Origin: Bradyrhizobium sp. C9
GTDB lineage: Bacteria > Pseudomonadota > Alphaproteobacteria > Rhizobiales > Xanthobacteraceae
NCBI RefSeq assembly: GCF_002532045.1
Contig: NZ_NWTG01000003.1
Location: 62,001-126,000, forward strand
Length of the DNA stretch: 64,000 nt
Direction: 5' to 3'
Shown here: positions 27,553 through 39,896 of the stretch, in pieces
Numbering within the stretch: position 1 is the stretch's first letter
How the letters are laid out: each line of letters starts with the position of its first letter
The notes under the pieces: generated by a model
Told to the model about the DNA's origin: nothing
The model's input: the letters and a program-made list of their open reading frames with translations, nothing else
The model's database searches: none
Program-made: the position numbers and the translations under genes

Positions 27553-29214
27553 CTAGGAAGAGGCTTCTTTGGCCGATTGCCTTGTTTGGTGGGACCACTT
27601 CTCCCCTGACCGGAGCTGAGTGGCTTCACTTTGTATCAGTTGCAGCTCCTCGATGATCTTCGCTATCGCCCCATGCCCTGCTTCGCCTTGCGGCCACCTA
27701 TTGAAGCCATCCATCAGACTCTCCGATTCCGGTTTGGTAAAGTCAAAGAACCGGATACCGCGGCCTAGGACCTCATTGACGATCGCGATCGTGGCTTGGC
27801 GAGCAGCGCTCTGCAGCGGCCATCTGTTGAAACCGATCACCAGGCCCCTGAGATCCTGGGCAGTGAAGTCTGAGAGTCCCGTCCTGCGGCCGGCACGGCG
27901 AAGGACCTCGTCCGCGAGCACAACGGTCACTTGACCACACGGCAGCTCCTCCGGCCAATTGCTGAAGCCGTTCACTAGGTTCGCGAGCCCCTGCTGTGAA
28001 AAATCGTAGAGCTGAGTGGCGCGGCGCAGAACCTCACGAGCGAGTGCGACCGCTGCTCGGCGAAACGCCGGCTCTTCCGGCCACTTGCTAAAGCCATTCA
28101 CCAGGTTCGCCAGGCCCTGTTGGGTAAGATCGGGGAGCTGGACAGCACGCCAAAGTACCTCACCAGCGATCGCAATTGCAGCTTTACGACAGGTCGCATC
28201 TTCAGGCCATTTGCAAAACCCGTTCACCAAGTTTGCCAATCCTTGTTGGCTATAGTGAGGAAGTTGGTCAGCACGGTGCAGGAGCTCACTTGCGATCGCG
28301 ATTGTGGCTTGACGAGAGACTGCCTCATCCGGCCATTTACTAAAGCCATTCACCAAATTTGCCAGATCCTGCTCGCCAAACTCATGAAACCGGGCGACCC
28401 GACGAAGAACTTCGCCTGCGATCGCAATCGTGACTTGACCACACGCCAGCTCTTCCGGCCACTTGCTGAAACCGTTCACCAGGATGGCCAATCCCTGCTG
28501 AGGAAACTCGCAGAGCCTGCCGAAACGATGCAGAATTTCGAGTGCAAGCGTGACTGCTGCCTGGCGCGAAGCCGCCTCATCCGGCCACTTGCTGAATCCG
28601 TTGACCAGGCTCACCAATCCTTGCTGTGTAAAGTCGGAGAGTTGGTGATGGCGGCCTGCGCGCCGAATGACATCGCCCGCAATTGCAACCGCCGCCTGGC
28701 GAAAGTCTGCTTCTTCCGGCCATTTGCTGAAGCCGTTTATCAGCGCCGCCAGGCTCAGATTGTTCAACTCTTGAAGCGGCCTGCTTTCCTCGCGACAAAA
28801 CTTCGCTATTCTGATCGCCCCTTTGCGACATTCTGCTCTGTTGGAATGCCGACCGAATGATGCGGCGAATATGGAAAGGGCTCTTATCCCGATTTTTCCA
28901 ATCAGCGCATGGTCAAGCAGCGACACGCGAGAAGCTATTCTTTCGCAAACGTCCCGGCCGACCTGACCTCCGGCCTTCCGGCTCACCGCATTGCATGTCG
29001 TGGCATATCCCCACGATCTCCCGGCACGGATGCTTTCCTCGAAATTCGGCAGGAATCTAGACTGAAACTCAAGCGCAGCCTTTTGCAGAAAGACCGGATG
29101 GTCCGCCTTGCGCAGCTGCTTGTCGCGCGCAACCACCACAGTTGAGAATTCAACGATGTCGCGAGCACAATCGATCTCGCTTAGCGCCGTCGTCAGATTG
29201 GCTTGAGTAGACAT
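27553..29214 (-). CDS. SKWP-repeat (RipS-like) effector-type protein
   Basis: This 553-residue protein has nine repeats of about 41 residues from about residue 145 onward. Each contains the signature NGFSKWP or a variant (NGFCKWP, NGFSNWP, IGFNRWP, DGFNRWP) followed by a helix with AIAGEVL. This is the SKWP family, first described among Ralstonia solanacearum effectors (RipS), and is expected to form an alpha-solenoid. The Ralstonia members are far longer. The start follows GGAAG. I found no convincing tts box upstream, so secretion and TtsI control remain inference from family and from the neighbouring nopM-type gene. Confidence 0.8.
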   Translation of the reverse strand: MSTQANLTTALSEIDCARDIVEFSTVVVARDKQLRKADHPVFLQKAALEFQSRFLPNFEESIRAGRSWGYATTCNAVSRKAGGQVGRDVCERIASRVSLLDHALIGKIGIRALSIFAASFGRHSNRAECRKGAIRIAKFCREESRPLQELNNLSLAALINGFSKWPEEADFRQAAVAIAGDVIRRAGRHHQLSDFTQQGLVSLVNGFSKWPDEAASRQAAVTLALEILHRFGRLCEFPQQGLAILVNGFSKWPEELACGQVTIAIAGEVLRRVARFHEFGEQDLANLVNGFSKWPDEAVSRQATIAIASELLHRADQLPHYSQQGLANLVNGFCKWPEDATCRKAAIAIAGEVLWRAVQLPDLTQQGLANLVNGFSKWPEEPAFRRAAVALAREVLRRATQLYDFSQQGLANLVNGFSNWPEELPCGQVTVVLADEVLRRAGRRTGLSDFTAQDLRGLVIGFNRWPLQSAARQATIAIVNEVLGRGIRFFDFTKPESESLMDGFNRWPQGEAGHGAIAKIIEELQLIQSEATQLRSGEKWSHQTRQSAKEASS

Positions 29215-30268
29215 GGGATCTTCCGAGCTTTCACTGCGGCGCCTTGTTCAGCCACAAGCTCAATGCGACTAGTCACCGCTTATGGCTGAATGTTAACCGC
29301 CTACGCAGTTGAAGCATCTCTTGCGAGGACCGGCGGTTCACTCGGCGGGGCCCTCACTGCACAGCGAGGAACGTGATTAAAGCAGTTGTCAGCGACATCC
29401 TGCTGCGCGCATCACTCCATCACCTCATGACATATCACGACTCCGGTTGTTGCAGCGCGATTAACAACGGCCAGCACAGCCGTCTCCCGCCGATGGACCC
29501 AAGGTCTTGCCCATGGCCCGCAAGCGACAATGTCGGCAATAAGGAAGCCATCCCTGTCCGATCATGCTGAACCATTCGACGACCGTCCCGCCTGCCTTTG
29601 TCTTTGCGAGACTACAACCTGACGCAACGTGGGGTTCAAGCTACTAAATTGGTATCGAAGCGTGGCGTTGCACAGCCGACTATCGCAGCGGCTACCAATG
29701 GGGCGTCCATTCAGTTCGACACGATTTCGAGTGACATTCACCCAGTGAGGTCCCACGCCCGCTCCTGCGCTCGTTCGATCGGGCCACGCCCGGGATATCG
29801 CGGTAACGCTCGTTTTTATCTATAGGGGAAAACACCGCCGCCATGCCTTTCCAGGATGTTGGTGAAGCGCGCGCACCTTACTCATGGACATGCCCATCGG
29901 GAAACGAATGTGATGGTCCGACGGCAACACTGATCATCGTCGGGGGAACACATCGCTCCGTTTTCCAGTCGTGAGCTGCTGCCCTGCGTTTGCACGTGAC
30001 TGCGCGCCGATCGACCCTGTGGAGCGCAGAAATTCCTCAACCCAGATGATCGTAGCGCCGAAAACCCGCAGCAATCCGCAGAAAATTCCGCTCGCACGCC
30101 CAGCGTAAGGTGATATCGGTTGATAGCAGTGTTGAATACATCGAACCGCTCGCCACATCCGCCGAGCAATGGCGACGAACTCCATCGGCATGAATGCGGA
30201 CGGAGGGACTACGCAGTGCTGAAGCGTACGCGTTGCACCCCCAATGCTCAAGTGAACCTGCATTTGTG
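29215..30268. other. spacer, no gene seen
   Basis: About 1 kb with only short frames. No regulatory site of good quality was found, including no tts box for the SKWP gene. Confidence 0.4.
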
Positions 30269-30568
30269 ATGACTTCGATTGACGATAGATTAAGTGAGAT
30301 CAGATGGGTGAGAAACGAGATCTGGCGCTGTCGTCGATTGCTTAAGACGGAACTGCCTCGCGAGGAGAGTGCTGCCGTTGAGAAGCGTCTGCTTGAACAG
30401 CTTGCAGCCTTTGAGCGGCTCCTGACGACCGCGTTTCCTCTGGTCTTGAGCCCTTCGGCGAACTCAACCAAAAGCAGTCCCATCGGTTCAAGTGAATCCA
30501 CTGAAAAGCTCGTTGAGAACGCCGCAACGGCATCAACCGGTTCCTTCCGGGCCTCGATCGGAGGCTAA
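30269..30568 (+). CDS. small hypothetical protein
   Basis: This 99-residue open frame begins MTSIDDRLSEIRWVRNEIW and contains a likely coiled helix (EESAAVEKRLLEQLAAFERL) before a serine-rich tail. There is no strong ribosome binding site and no recognised family, so it may be a real small gene or a remnant. Confidence 0.35.
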   Translation: MTSIDDRLSEIRWVRNEIWRCRRLLKTELPREESAAVEKRLLEQLAAFERLLTTAFPLVLSPSANSTKSSPIGSSESTEKLVENAATASTGSFRASIGG

Positions 30569-30610
30569 TGCGAGCATTCCGGTGCTTAAGAATCCCCCCG
30601 CTCCGGTGCC

Positions 30611-30943
30611 TCACTCTCGATGCAGGATCGGAACGTTTTTGACGCCTCGTCTTTTCGACCCACCGTTTCTCTCCGCCGCGGTTGGCATCACGCGGCGACA
30701 TTCGACGCGCAAGCCTTTGAAATTGTCCCTAAGGCAAAACATGGCCGCGTCCATATCGCCACGCCCTGTAAAACGGTCACAGAATCGCATCACGTCTGGT
30801 CTGCAAGACGTCAAGATCTCTTCCGATCTACGTTCTCGCGCGCTAGCGTATCCCGTGAACCACGTAGCTGCGATCGCAACAAGGGCGGTGACATGGCGAG
30901 GCGCGCGATAAGCCCAACCGGTTCGTCGCTTTTGGCTCAACAT
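30611..30943 (-). CDS. secreted cysteine-rich repeat protein
   Basis: This 110-residue protein begins with a signal peptide (VTALVAIAATWFTGYASA) and then shows one cysteine-rich unit, with spacing C-x7-C-x13-C-x12-C in SCRPDVMRFC...AMFCLRDNF...VECRRVM. This matches the short periplasmic cysteine-rich repeat proteins common in Bradyrhizobium. The start at 30943 follows AAGAGAG. The role is unknown. Confidence 0.6.
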   Translation of the reverse strand: MLSQKRRTGWAYRAPRHVTALVAIAATWFTGYASARERRSEEILTSCRPDVMRFCDRFTGRGDMDAAMFCLRDNFKGLRVECRRVMPTAAERNGGSKRRGVKNVPILHRE

Positions 30944-31722
30944 AACTCTCTTAAGTTGCACAATCTTCACTATTGCTCTTTGCCTCGCGAGTATCGTTTG
31001 TCTAGGAAAGCAGGTCGCCGCATCGGCAGGAGCGGCCGGCGTCATTTGCGGTCCGAATCATCGTTGCATCGCGCGCCAAACCTTGTTGCCAAGATCAAAG
31101 CGCAACGCAGGCTGGCTGCATGCAGCGGACGCAGCCCGCTGTAGGTATTGTGTCTAGGCTTGTGACATTCGCGATGTTAGTTCCCAACATGACATTTCTG
31201 CAAGGCGACCGATCCTGCATGGCACTGCCTACAACCTGACGTTACGGTCGATTCAAGCACTTTGATCGTCGAACAAGTGTCAATACGCTCCAAGATAGGC
31301 ATATCCATATATCGACGGGAGCTCGCAAGGAGAGTTCTTCGGCAATTGCACGCTTCACTGGACGCAGCGCATACGAAGCCTTATCCAACGACGGCCGATA
31401 ACTGCTCGGCCACGCTGGAACGCAACGCATAGTTGACGGATTCGCAAGGTCACACGATTTAGTCGCATCAATGACGCGACGAATTGCGTCGATGCTCCGC
31501 GTTTTTGCTTAGCGTCCGATCTAGTTGTAAGCCTACGCGTCTAAAATCGCGAAACCGACAGCTTTATGGCTTGCCTATCGGTTGAGATAGCAGGCCGAAA
31601 TACACTTCGTCAGCATGGCCATCGTCGCGTGTGGAACGCCGGTTGATCCCAAAGGTTCGAGCCGACTGCTGGCATTCCTGCAATTGTTCAAGACCAAATC
31701 AACGGCCCCCCTTGAACTCCAT
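30944..31722. other. spacer before the cytochrome c peroxidase promoter
   Basis: No gene seen. It contains the imperfect palindrome ATGTTAGTTCCCAACAT near 31173, which has nine rather than ten central bases for a NifA site. Confidence 0.4.
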
Positions 31723-31738
31723 TGGCACGGCGGTTGCT
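31723..31738 (+). promoter_or_regulatory. sigma-54 promoter (-24/-12) of the peroxidase gene
   Basis: TGGCACGGCGGTTGCT is a perfect match to the sigma-54 consensus, with GG and GC separated by ten bases. It lies 155 bases upstream of the cytochrome c peroxidase start and on its strand. No TGT-N10-ACA site was found close upstream, so NifA control is suggested by context only. Confidence 0.8.
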
Positions 31739-31892
31739 ACTACGCAGCAACAGCGGATCAGACTTGGATGAGTACCCCAATGGATGTCGCTCGTCTTTGA
31801 TCGCTGGGAGTCATTTCGATGATAGACAGGCTAGCTGCGACCTAGCACTCTGTTCGCGGCTTTCACGAACTACGACAAAGGCAAAGCCAAGG

Positions 31893-32963
31893 ATGAGGAA
31901 ATCAGCGGCACGAACGCTTTACATCGCAGCCAAGTCATGTGTTCTGGCCGCTGGGATCCTGGCTTCGTCAACAGCAGGCGCCGACGATGAATTGATGAGT
32001 GCAGCGAGGCAGATTTTCAAGCCGATCCCCTCTATCGTACCTGCGGTCAGGGACAACCCTATTACCCACGAAAAGGTTACACTCGGCAAGATCCTGTTCT
32101 TCGATCCGAGGCTATCGGCGAGCGGGGTCATTAGCTGCAATACATGTCACAATCTTGGGACCGGCGGAGCAGATGCCGGCCCGAGGTCTGTTGGTCATCG
32201 CTGGCAGCTAGGTTCACGTCGAGCGCCAACGGTCTATAACGCAGTCTTCAATGTGGCACAGTTCTGGGACGGGCGCGCGGCTGACCTCAAGGCGCAAGCC
32301 GTAGGCCCCGTCCAGGCCAGCGCGGAAATGAATGCGACGCCCGCTCGCCTTCTCAATACGTTGAATTCAATGACCGATTATATCGTAATGTTCAGCAAGG
32401 CGTTTCCTAACGACGCGACGCCCATTACCTTTGACAATTTCGCCAAGGCCATCGAGGCCTTCGAGGCGACCTTGATCACGCCCGCCGCTCCCTTCGATCA
32501 ATACCTTGAGGGCGATGCGTATGCTCTCAGTGCTCAGCAGAAAGCAGGATTAAAGCTGTTCATAGAAAAGGGATGCTCATCTTGCCACAATGGTATCAAC
32601 GTCGGCGGCCAAGACTACTTCCCGTTCGGCGTGACGGAACGGCCAACTGCAAGCCTGCTGCCGAGGGACGACAAGGGCCGTTTCGCCGTCACCAAGGTAC
32701 CTAACGACGAGTATGTTTTCCGCTCCGCGCCGTTGCGCAACGTCGCATTGCGTCCTCCCTACTTCCATTCGGGCCAAGTTTGGAGCCTCAAGCAAGCTGT
32801 TGGCGTGATGAGCGAGATACAACTCGGAGTGAAGCTCAACGATAGAGAAAAAGACGACATCGTCGCGTTTCTAAACTCACTTACCGGGCAGCTGCCTAAG
32901 ATCGATTATCCGATATTACCCGCGCGCACCGACACAACGCCAAAGCCCTCTATAGAGAAATAG
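31893..32963 (+). CDS. diheme cytochrome c peroxidase (MauG/CcpA family)
   Basis: This 356-residue periplasmic enzyme is expected to reduce hydrogen peroxide to water using electrons from cytochrome c. Two heme c attachment motifs are present: CNTCH near residue 85 and CSSCH near residue 230. A signal peptide covers the first 30 residues (YIAAKSCVLAAGILASSTAGA). Length is normal. The start at 31893 lies just after a weak AAGG. A consensus sigma-54 promoter upstream suggests expression with the nif genes in microaerobic bacteroids, where peroxide protection would matter. Confidence 0.9.
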   Translation: MRKSAARTLYIAAKSCVLAAGILASSTAGADDELMSAARQIFKPIPSIVPAVRDNPITHEKVTLGKILFFDPRLSASGVISCNTCHNLGTGGADAGPRSVGHRWQLGSRRAPTVYNAVFNVAQFWDGRAADLKAQAVGPVQASAEMNATPARLLNTLNSMTDYIVMFSKAFPNDATPITFDNFAKAIEAFEATLITPAAPFDQYLEGDAYALSAQQKAGLKLFIEKGCSSCHNGINVGGQDYFPFGVTERPTASLLPRDDKGRFAVTKVPNDEYVFRSAPLRNVALRPPYFHSGQVWSLKQAVGVMSEIQLGVKLNDREKDDIVAFLNSLTGQLPKIDYPILPARTDTTPKPSIEK

Positions 32964-33380
32964 GCTGCCGGCTTACAGAGCCAGGCTCGTCAACTTGCCA
33001 AGGGAAGATGGTGCGAGCACCAAAGCCTCCCGCAGCGACGTCAAATTGCACCGTGTCAAGCTGGAGCTCACAATGAAGCGAATCCGGCACTGAGTTCTTC
33101 CGGCTTGCTTGAGCGCCCCCGCTTCTCGACTCTCACTTAAAGCGAGGATCGGGCGCGACGTCGCGGGCTTCGCAGTCCACCGCCGCGCGCAGCATTCGCG
33201 CCCTGATTTGGGGCCAATTGATGAAGCCGTTGTCGGCATCAGCAGCTACGTGCGCCGATCAGGATGGAGGTACGCATGACAGCATGTGCGAGAGACCTCG
33301 TAGATGGCAACGAGCATTTCTCAATTTCGAGAACGCGATCGTGGAGCGCCACGCACCGGGGCCTGGATCCCGATGGATTG
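32964..33380. other. spacer, no gene seen
   Basis: About 400 bases between two convergent genes. No clear terminator hairpin was recognised. CGTCAACTTGCCAAGGGAAG at about 32987 faintly resembles a tts box but has no gene after it. Confidence 0.35.
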
Positions 33381-35717
<2,337 letters not shown>

Positions 35718-37081
35718 TATGATTCACCTCTCCTCCTAGTGCGTGGACCCCGATGCGAGGTCACTTCGCGATTGATGCGCGGCTTTTCGGTGCGGCTGGC
35801 CTTCTTGCACTTAAAGCGACGTCCCCCTTCTGCTCAGCCTTGGCGGACTCGTACCTGACGAACATTCGGTTTGGCGGCTCGCCAGCAGCCGCAAGTGCCT
35901 CCAACAATCCTCACACAGCGACATGAGAAAGCGCCGCGCGCCATTTACAACAAACGCTGCAGCGCCGACATTCTCGCATTACTTCAGTGCTGCTTATGCT
36001 GAGCAGAATCTATGCCAACTGATGTATATCGCTGCGGCTTCCTCCGCGCACAGACTCGCTGATTGTTTCGAAACGAGGTGGGCGTTTGAGGCCGAGTACA
36101 ACACGCATCTGCGCGTGGTCACCTCTGGCGAATGACGTCGACGAATGCCATTGCGTTCGGAACTATTTGTCCCGCCTATTGGCAACCCGCTCGAATAAGT
36201 AGCCTCTGGAACTTCGGACAATGCGGACCGTGCCGAGTTATAGATCGACGCTGGGTCAATCTGACCACAACTCACGCGATAAGCCGTGGAGACATTCGCG
36301 GCAATCCATCGCAGATCATCCTCGACACCTTGGCGGCCGACCGCCGGCGAAATGAACGCGCTGGGAGCTTATGGCATGTGGCGATATCGTAGGATACATT
36401 GCAGGCTTTCGATGGTGTTTCTGACGAACTAACGCGCACACTTGGAACGGCCCGAAGCAAATCTGGCGCTTGTCGGCGTCGGGTCCGTCTCCAAGACTAC
36501 GATGTCGCACACTCGATACGGTGACTGCGGAGCGCTAATACGGAGTCGGGCGATAGTCATGGCTTCTTGCGTTCTCCTATGCGCCCGCAGCAGGACGCGA
36601 GAGCGGTCCAGGCAGCGAGCGCAAGCGATTGTTCGCAGACGAAGCCACCTGCGTGCTGGTGATGAGATCAGGAGATCATTCGTGAGTTCGCGCGTGAGGC
36701 GTCGTCTGAGGGTTGCAAGGGCGATCGCGCTAGGGGTAGACGAGGGCTGGATCGTGATGCTGGTGAGCTCAAGGTAAGGCGGATTTTCGAAATCCAAGAT
36801 ATCACTAAACTTCTTGCTAAATGAACCAAATGCAGCCGATGAGCACCCCTTTTGTCGGCGCAGATCAGACGGACGACAAATTGTAGCGACGCCTGCAACG
36901 TCGTTCTCGACGCCAGAGCCGACGGCATCATCTTCAGGATCTATTTCGTCCGTCCTGCGTGGCCGATTGGCGACGCGAACGTCTGAAACCCGACGACACG
37001 AGGCGGCCATTCCACACACTGGGTGGGACACATAAGAGTTTCACCACGAGCCAAAGCGCGCTGTGCGCCATTTTTTAGAAC
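35718..37081. other. spacer of 1.36 kb, no gene supported
   Basis: Open frames on both strands (for example 35923-36135 plus, and 36429-37031 minus) lack ribosome binding sites or protein-like patterns. Nothing recognised. Confidence 0.35.
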
Positions 37082-37097
37082 CGGCACGCAGATTGCT
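37082..37097 (+). promoter_or_regulatory. sigma-54 promoter of the modC-like operon
   Basis: CGGCACGCAGATTGCT fits the -24/-12 consensus (GG and GC ten bases apart, TTGCT at -12). It is 63 bases before the first gene of the operon. No TGT-N10-ACA was seen just upstream. Confidence 0.75.
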
Positions 37098-37159
37098 GGG
37101 TGAGGAGCAAGGAGCTACCGCGACGAAAGCAGTCGCCGCGGTCCATGTTCAGGGTCCCA

Positions 37160-37687
37160 ATGAGGTTTATCCGGTTGATCCTATTCGACCTGGCTTTGAT
37201 GCTGCTTGCGCCTGACGTTGCGGAAGCCATGAATGTGGGTACCGGCGCACACTTCACATTGGTCACCAACGCTGTGGCGTCTTTCACGCCGATTGCCGGC
37301 CCCGAAGCGGCATCAAGCTCTGGCGGTAGCCGACACCTCTACAGCCAAACGACGCAAGCCTTGCCAGTTCAGCCAGCGGACAACCGGCGCCCAGCCAAGC
37401 TGGCTGAGGATTTCGCGTTATCGGATTCTCGCCTTGCGTGTGTGATTGGTATGCGCGCCCGGAAGCGTTCGATTGCCACGATCCTCAATGGCACGGAGAC
37501 GCTCAAGATGCCGGCTGTCGTAACACCGTCGATCTGCAATGCTGCCCCCGCGCCTTTTGGCTTCCTCGGGGCGGAGACGCCGCGCTGGAGCCAAGCAGAA
37601 TGGATTGTCGGCGGCATGGTGATCATCGCCTTCGGCCATTCTCCTCATGATTTGACGGCAAGATACAGCATAGGCGCGGGCAGGTGA
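37160..37687 (+). CDS. secreted protein of unknown function ahead of modC-like gene
   Basis: This 175-residue protein has a likely signal peptide at its start (RFIRLILFDLALMLLAPDVAEA) and a hydrophobic segment near its end (WIVGGMVIIAFG). The ATG at 37160 is chosen because AGGG lies five bases upstream and because it falls after the sigma-54 start site. It does not resemble ModA or ModB, which one would expect next to a ModC. Its stop overlaps the GTG start of the ATPase gene, so the two are coupled. Confidence 0.5.
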   Translation: MRFIRLILFDLALMLLAPDVAEAMNVGTGAHFTLVTNAVASFTPIAGPEAASSSGGSRHLYSQTTQALPVQPADNRRPAKLAEDFALSDSRLACVIGMRARKRSIATILNGTETLKMPAVVTPSICNAAPAPFGFLGAETPRWSQAEWIVGGMVIIAFGHSPHDLTARYSIGAGR

Positions 37688-38820
37688 GAGAAGCAAGACC
37701 GGGCTATATCGAAGTCGCCTTCAACGGTGCTCCCGCAAGCATCCCGCTGAATGCGCAATTCATGGTGCCGGCCAAAGGTGTCACGGCAATTTTCGGTCCT
37801 CCGGGGTGCGGCAAGACCACACTCGCGCGTTGCATCGCCGGCATCCAGCCTCTACCGAGTGGATTCTGCGGCGTTGATGGTGAAATTTGGCAGAACGAGA
37901 CGACGTTTCGGCCGCCTCATCTGCGTCCTGTCGCATATGTATTTCAGCGACCCATTCTTTTTTCTCATTTGTCTGTCAAGCGCACTCTTCTGTACAATGC
38001 ATCGAAATCGAGGGCGACACTGATCGACTTTGATGGTGTGGTTAAGTTGCTCGACTTGGCGTCGCTGCTTGACTGCTCTCCGTCACATCTTTCCGGCGCC
38101 GAGCGACAGCGACTTGCCCTAGGCAGCGCGCTACTAGCCCAACCGCGGCTACTTTTGCTGGACGACCCGCTCATTGTGCTCGACCGTGCCGCCAAGCGCG
38201 AGATTCTGCCATTTATCGAGCGCATGCGTGAAGAGCTCAGGTTGCCGATGATCTATATCTGCCATGACATGGCTGACATCGAGCGCTTCGCCGATCATCT
38301 CGTCATGATGAAAGATGGCATGGTGACTGCGGCCGGACCGCTTCAAGTCGTTCAAAGTGATCCAGTGCTTGCCGCGCGTGGGGAAGCGGCGGTTTGCGTT
38401 GATACCGTGGTCGGCGGCTACGACGGGCGCTATGGACTCATCATCGTCCGCCTCAGAGGCGCGCGTCTGCTAATACCTGGGCCGCCGCTCAGACCTGGCG
38501 CGCAGCTACGGCTGCGCATTGCAGCCGCCGATGTCAGCATCGCGCGCGAGGCTCCACGCGCAAGCTCCTTCCTGAATGTCTTTCCGGCACGCATCAAAGC
38601 CTCCCTTCCGTTCGACGAATCGGAGATCACGTTGGTTCTAGCGCTCGAAACTGGCCGTTCGGGCGTGCCGCTTTTGTCCCGCATCCCACGCCGCTCCTAT
38701 GACGCGCTAGGGCTCAGCAACGGAATGGACGTATTCGCCGAGGTCGCGCGAGCCCTGCCGGTCTCACCCCCCGAGCGGTTGCTCATAACGCCTGCGATAC
38801 CACTCGAAGATGCTCTATAG
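37684..38820 (+). CDS. modC: ModC-like ABC transporter ATP-binding protein
   Basis: This 378-residue protein has the ABC ATPase core: Walker A GPPGCGKTT (about residues 38-46), signature LSGAERQRLALG, Walker B LLLLDDPL, and the switch histidine in YICHDMADIE. A carboxy-terminal molybdate-binding type (TOBE) domain covers about 255-370. The best fit is the ATPase of a molybdate importer, which would feed the FeMo cofactor. Start GTG overlaps the upstream stop, and its end overlaps the next gene by 11 bases. No permease or binding protein is in the operon, so it must borrow them or work with the unknown upstream protein. Confidence 0.8.
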   Translation: MREARPGYIEVAFNGAPASIPLNAQFMVPAKGVTAIFGPPGCGKTTLARCIAGIQPLPSGFCGVDGEIWQNETTFRPPHLRPVAYVFQRPILFSHLSVKRTLLYNASKSRATLIDFDGVVKLLDLASLLDCSPSHLSGAERQRLALGSALLAQPRLLLLDDPLIVLDRAAKREILPFIERMREELRLPMIYICHDMADIERFADHLVMMKDGMVTAAGPLQVVQSDPVLAARGEAAVCVDTVVGGYDGRYGLIIVRLRGARLLIPGPPLRPGAQLRLRIAAADVSIAREAPRASSFLNVFPARIKASLPFDESEITLVLALETGRSGVPLLSRIPRRSYDALGLSNGMDVFAEVARALPVSPPERLLITPAIPLEDAL

Positions 38821-39541
38821 CGGCGCGCCGACACCCGAAACGATCAGAAATCGGATCACGGCCATGATCGACAATTTTGACAACGTCGATGCGACAGCTT
38901 TGGCGGCGATTCTCTACCAGCCAGAGGACGACGCCGATGGGCTGCTCGCCAATTTCGTCCAGGATCTCGCGCGGCATGACGTACGCGTCGGCGGCATCGT
39001 CCAGCGACACTTTATAAATACAAACGGCACGCACGTTATGCTCGCCGTCGACGTTGCGACAGGGCGAGAGATCTCGATTTCCCAGCTACTCGGCAGCGGG
39101 GCAGCGTCCTGTACGCTCGATACAAACGGACTAGCTGAGGCCGCAGTTGTCGTTTCCCAAGCGCTTCGCGACAAAGTCGATCTCCTCGTGATCAGCAAAT
39201 TCGCCAAACAAGAAGCGGTTGGCCGCGGCCTGCGAGCTGAATTTGTTGACGCGATCACTCGGGGTGTGCCGCTCCTGACAGCTGTTCCAAGAAATTCCCT
39301 TGTCGATTGGAGCGCTTTTACGGGTGATGGTGGCATGCTGCTCCCTTGCGATCGTCAAGCCGTAGAGGAATGGTGGCGCGACGTCGCCACGCGCCCGGCG
39401 CGACGCCGCGCTTTCAATCCCAGCTGGAGCTATTTGGGGACTATGATACCGGACAGCTTGATGACGGTTGCGAGAATAATGCCAAGGTCGGCTCCGGAAT
39501 CGCCGGTTGCGCTCCTTCACGGCCTACAAAAACAACCCTAG
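38810..39541 (+). CDS. DUF2478-type protein linked to molybdenum
   Basis: This 243-residue protein starts its conserved part with ATALAAILYQPEDDADGLLANF and goes on to VGGIVQRHF, the pattern of DUF2478 proteins often encoded beside molybdate transport genes. The first 25 residues may not be conserved. It overlaps the modC-like gene and is the last gene of the sigma-54-driven operon. The biochemical role is unknown. Confidence 0.65.
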   Translation: MLYSGAPTPETIRNRITAMIDNFDNVDATALAAILYQPEDDADGLLANFVQDLARHDVRVGGIVQRHFINTNGTHVMLAVDVATGREISISQLLGSGAASCTLDTNGLAEAAVVVSQALRDKVDLLVISKFAKQEAVGRGLRAEFVDAITRGVPLLTAVPRNSLVDWSAFTGDGGMLLPCDRQAVEEWWRDVATRPARRRAFNPSWSYLGTMIPDSLMTVARIMPRSAPESPVALLHGLQKQP

Positions 39542-39836
39542 CTTCGCAGCCGTTTCACACCGTGAGATATCCGGATGCTGTGCCGCCAGCGCCGAGGTCC
39601 ATTCTCGGTAGGCAAGTAGCCGTTTCGACCAGCGGTTCAATCGCTGGTCGAGGAATCTGGCTGCGACTTTTTAACTGCGGTACCCCACTCGTGATATACG
39701 CACGCGCTCACCGACGGTTCCAAGCGATCGAGCATCGCGTTTCCACGCGGCGCAATGGAGGCGGATGTGAGAGCCATCGGACCTCACGATCAGATGCCTG
39801 CGCCCGGGCCGCTGACAATCCGATCTTGAGAACGGA
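39542..39836. other. short spacer, no gene seen
   Basis: Just under 300 bases between the DUF2478 gene and the ahpC promoter; no hairpin or UAS of good quality was seen. Confidence 0.35.
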
Positions 39837-39852
39837 TGGCATATAGCTTGCT
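39837..39852 (+). promoter_or_regulatory. sigma-54 promoter of ahpC-ahpD
   Basis: TGGCATATAGCTTGCT has TGGCA at -24 and TTGCT at -12 with the required spacing, 44 bases upstream of the ahpC start. No TGT-N10-ACA was found in the 200 bases before it. Confidence 0.75.
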
Positions 39853-39896
39853 TCACCAGTGATGGCACAAACGCAAAGCAAACTTGTGAGGTCAGC

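Noticed and set aside
32985-33010. tts-box-like CGTCAACTTGCCAAGGG
   Set aside because: Too many mismatches, and no gene follows on the plus strand.
36429-37031. 200-codon minus-strand frame upstream of the modC-like operon
   Set aside because: It has no recognisable motif or ribosome binding site and is rich in Arg and Ser, as expected of antisense GC-rich sequence.
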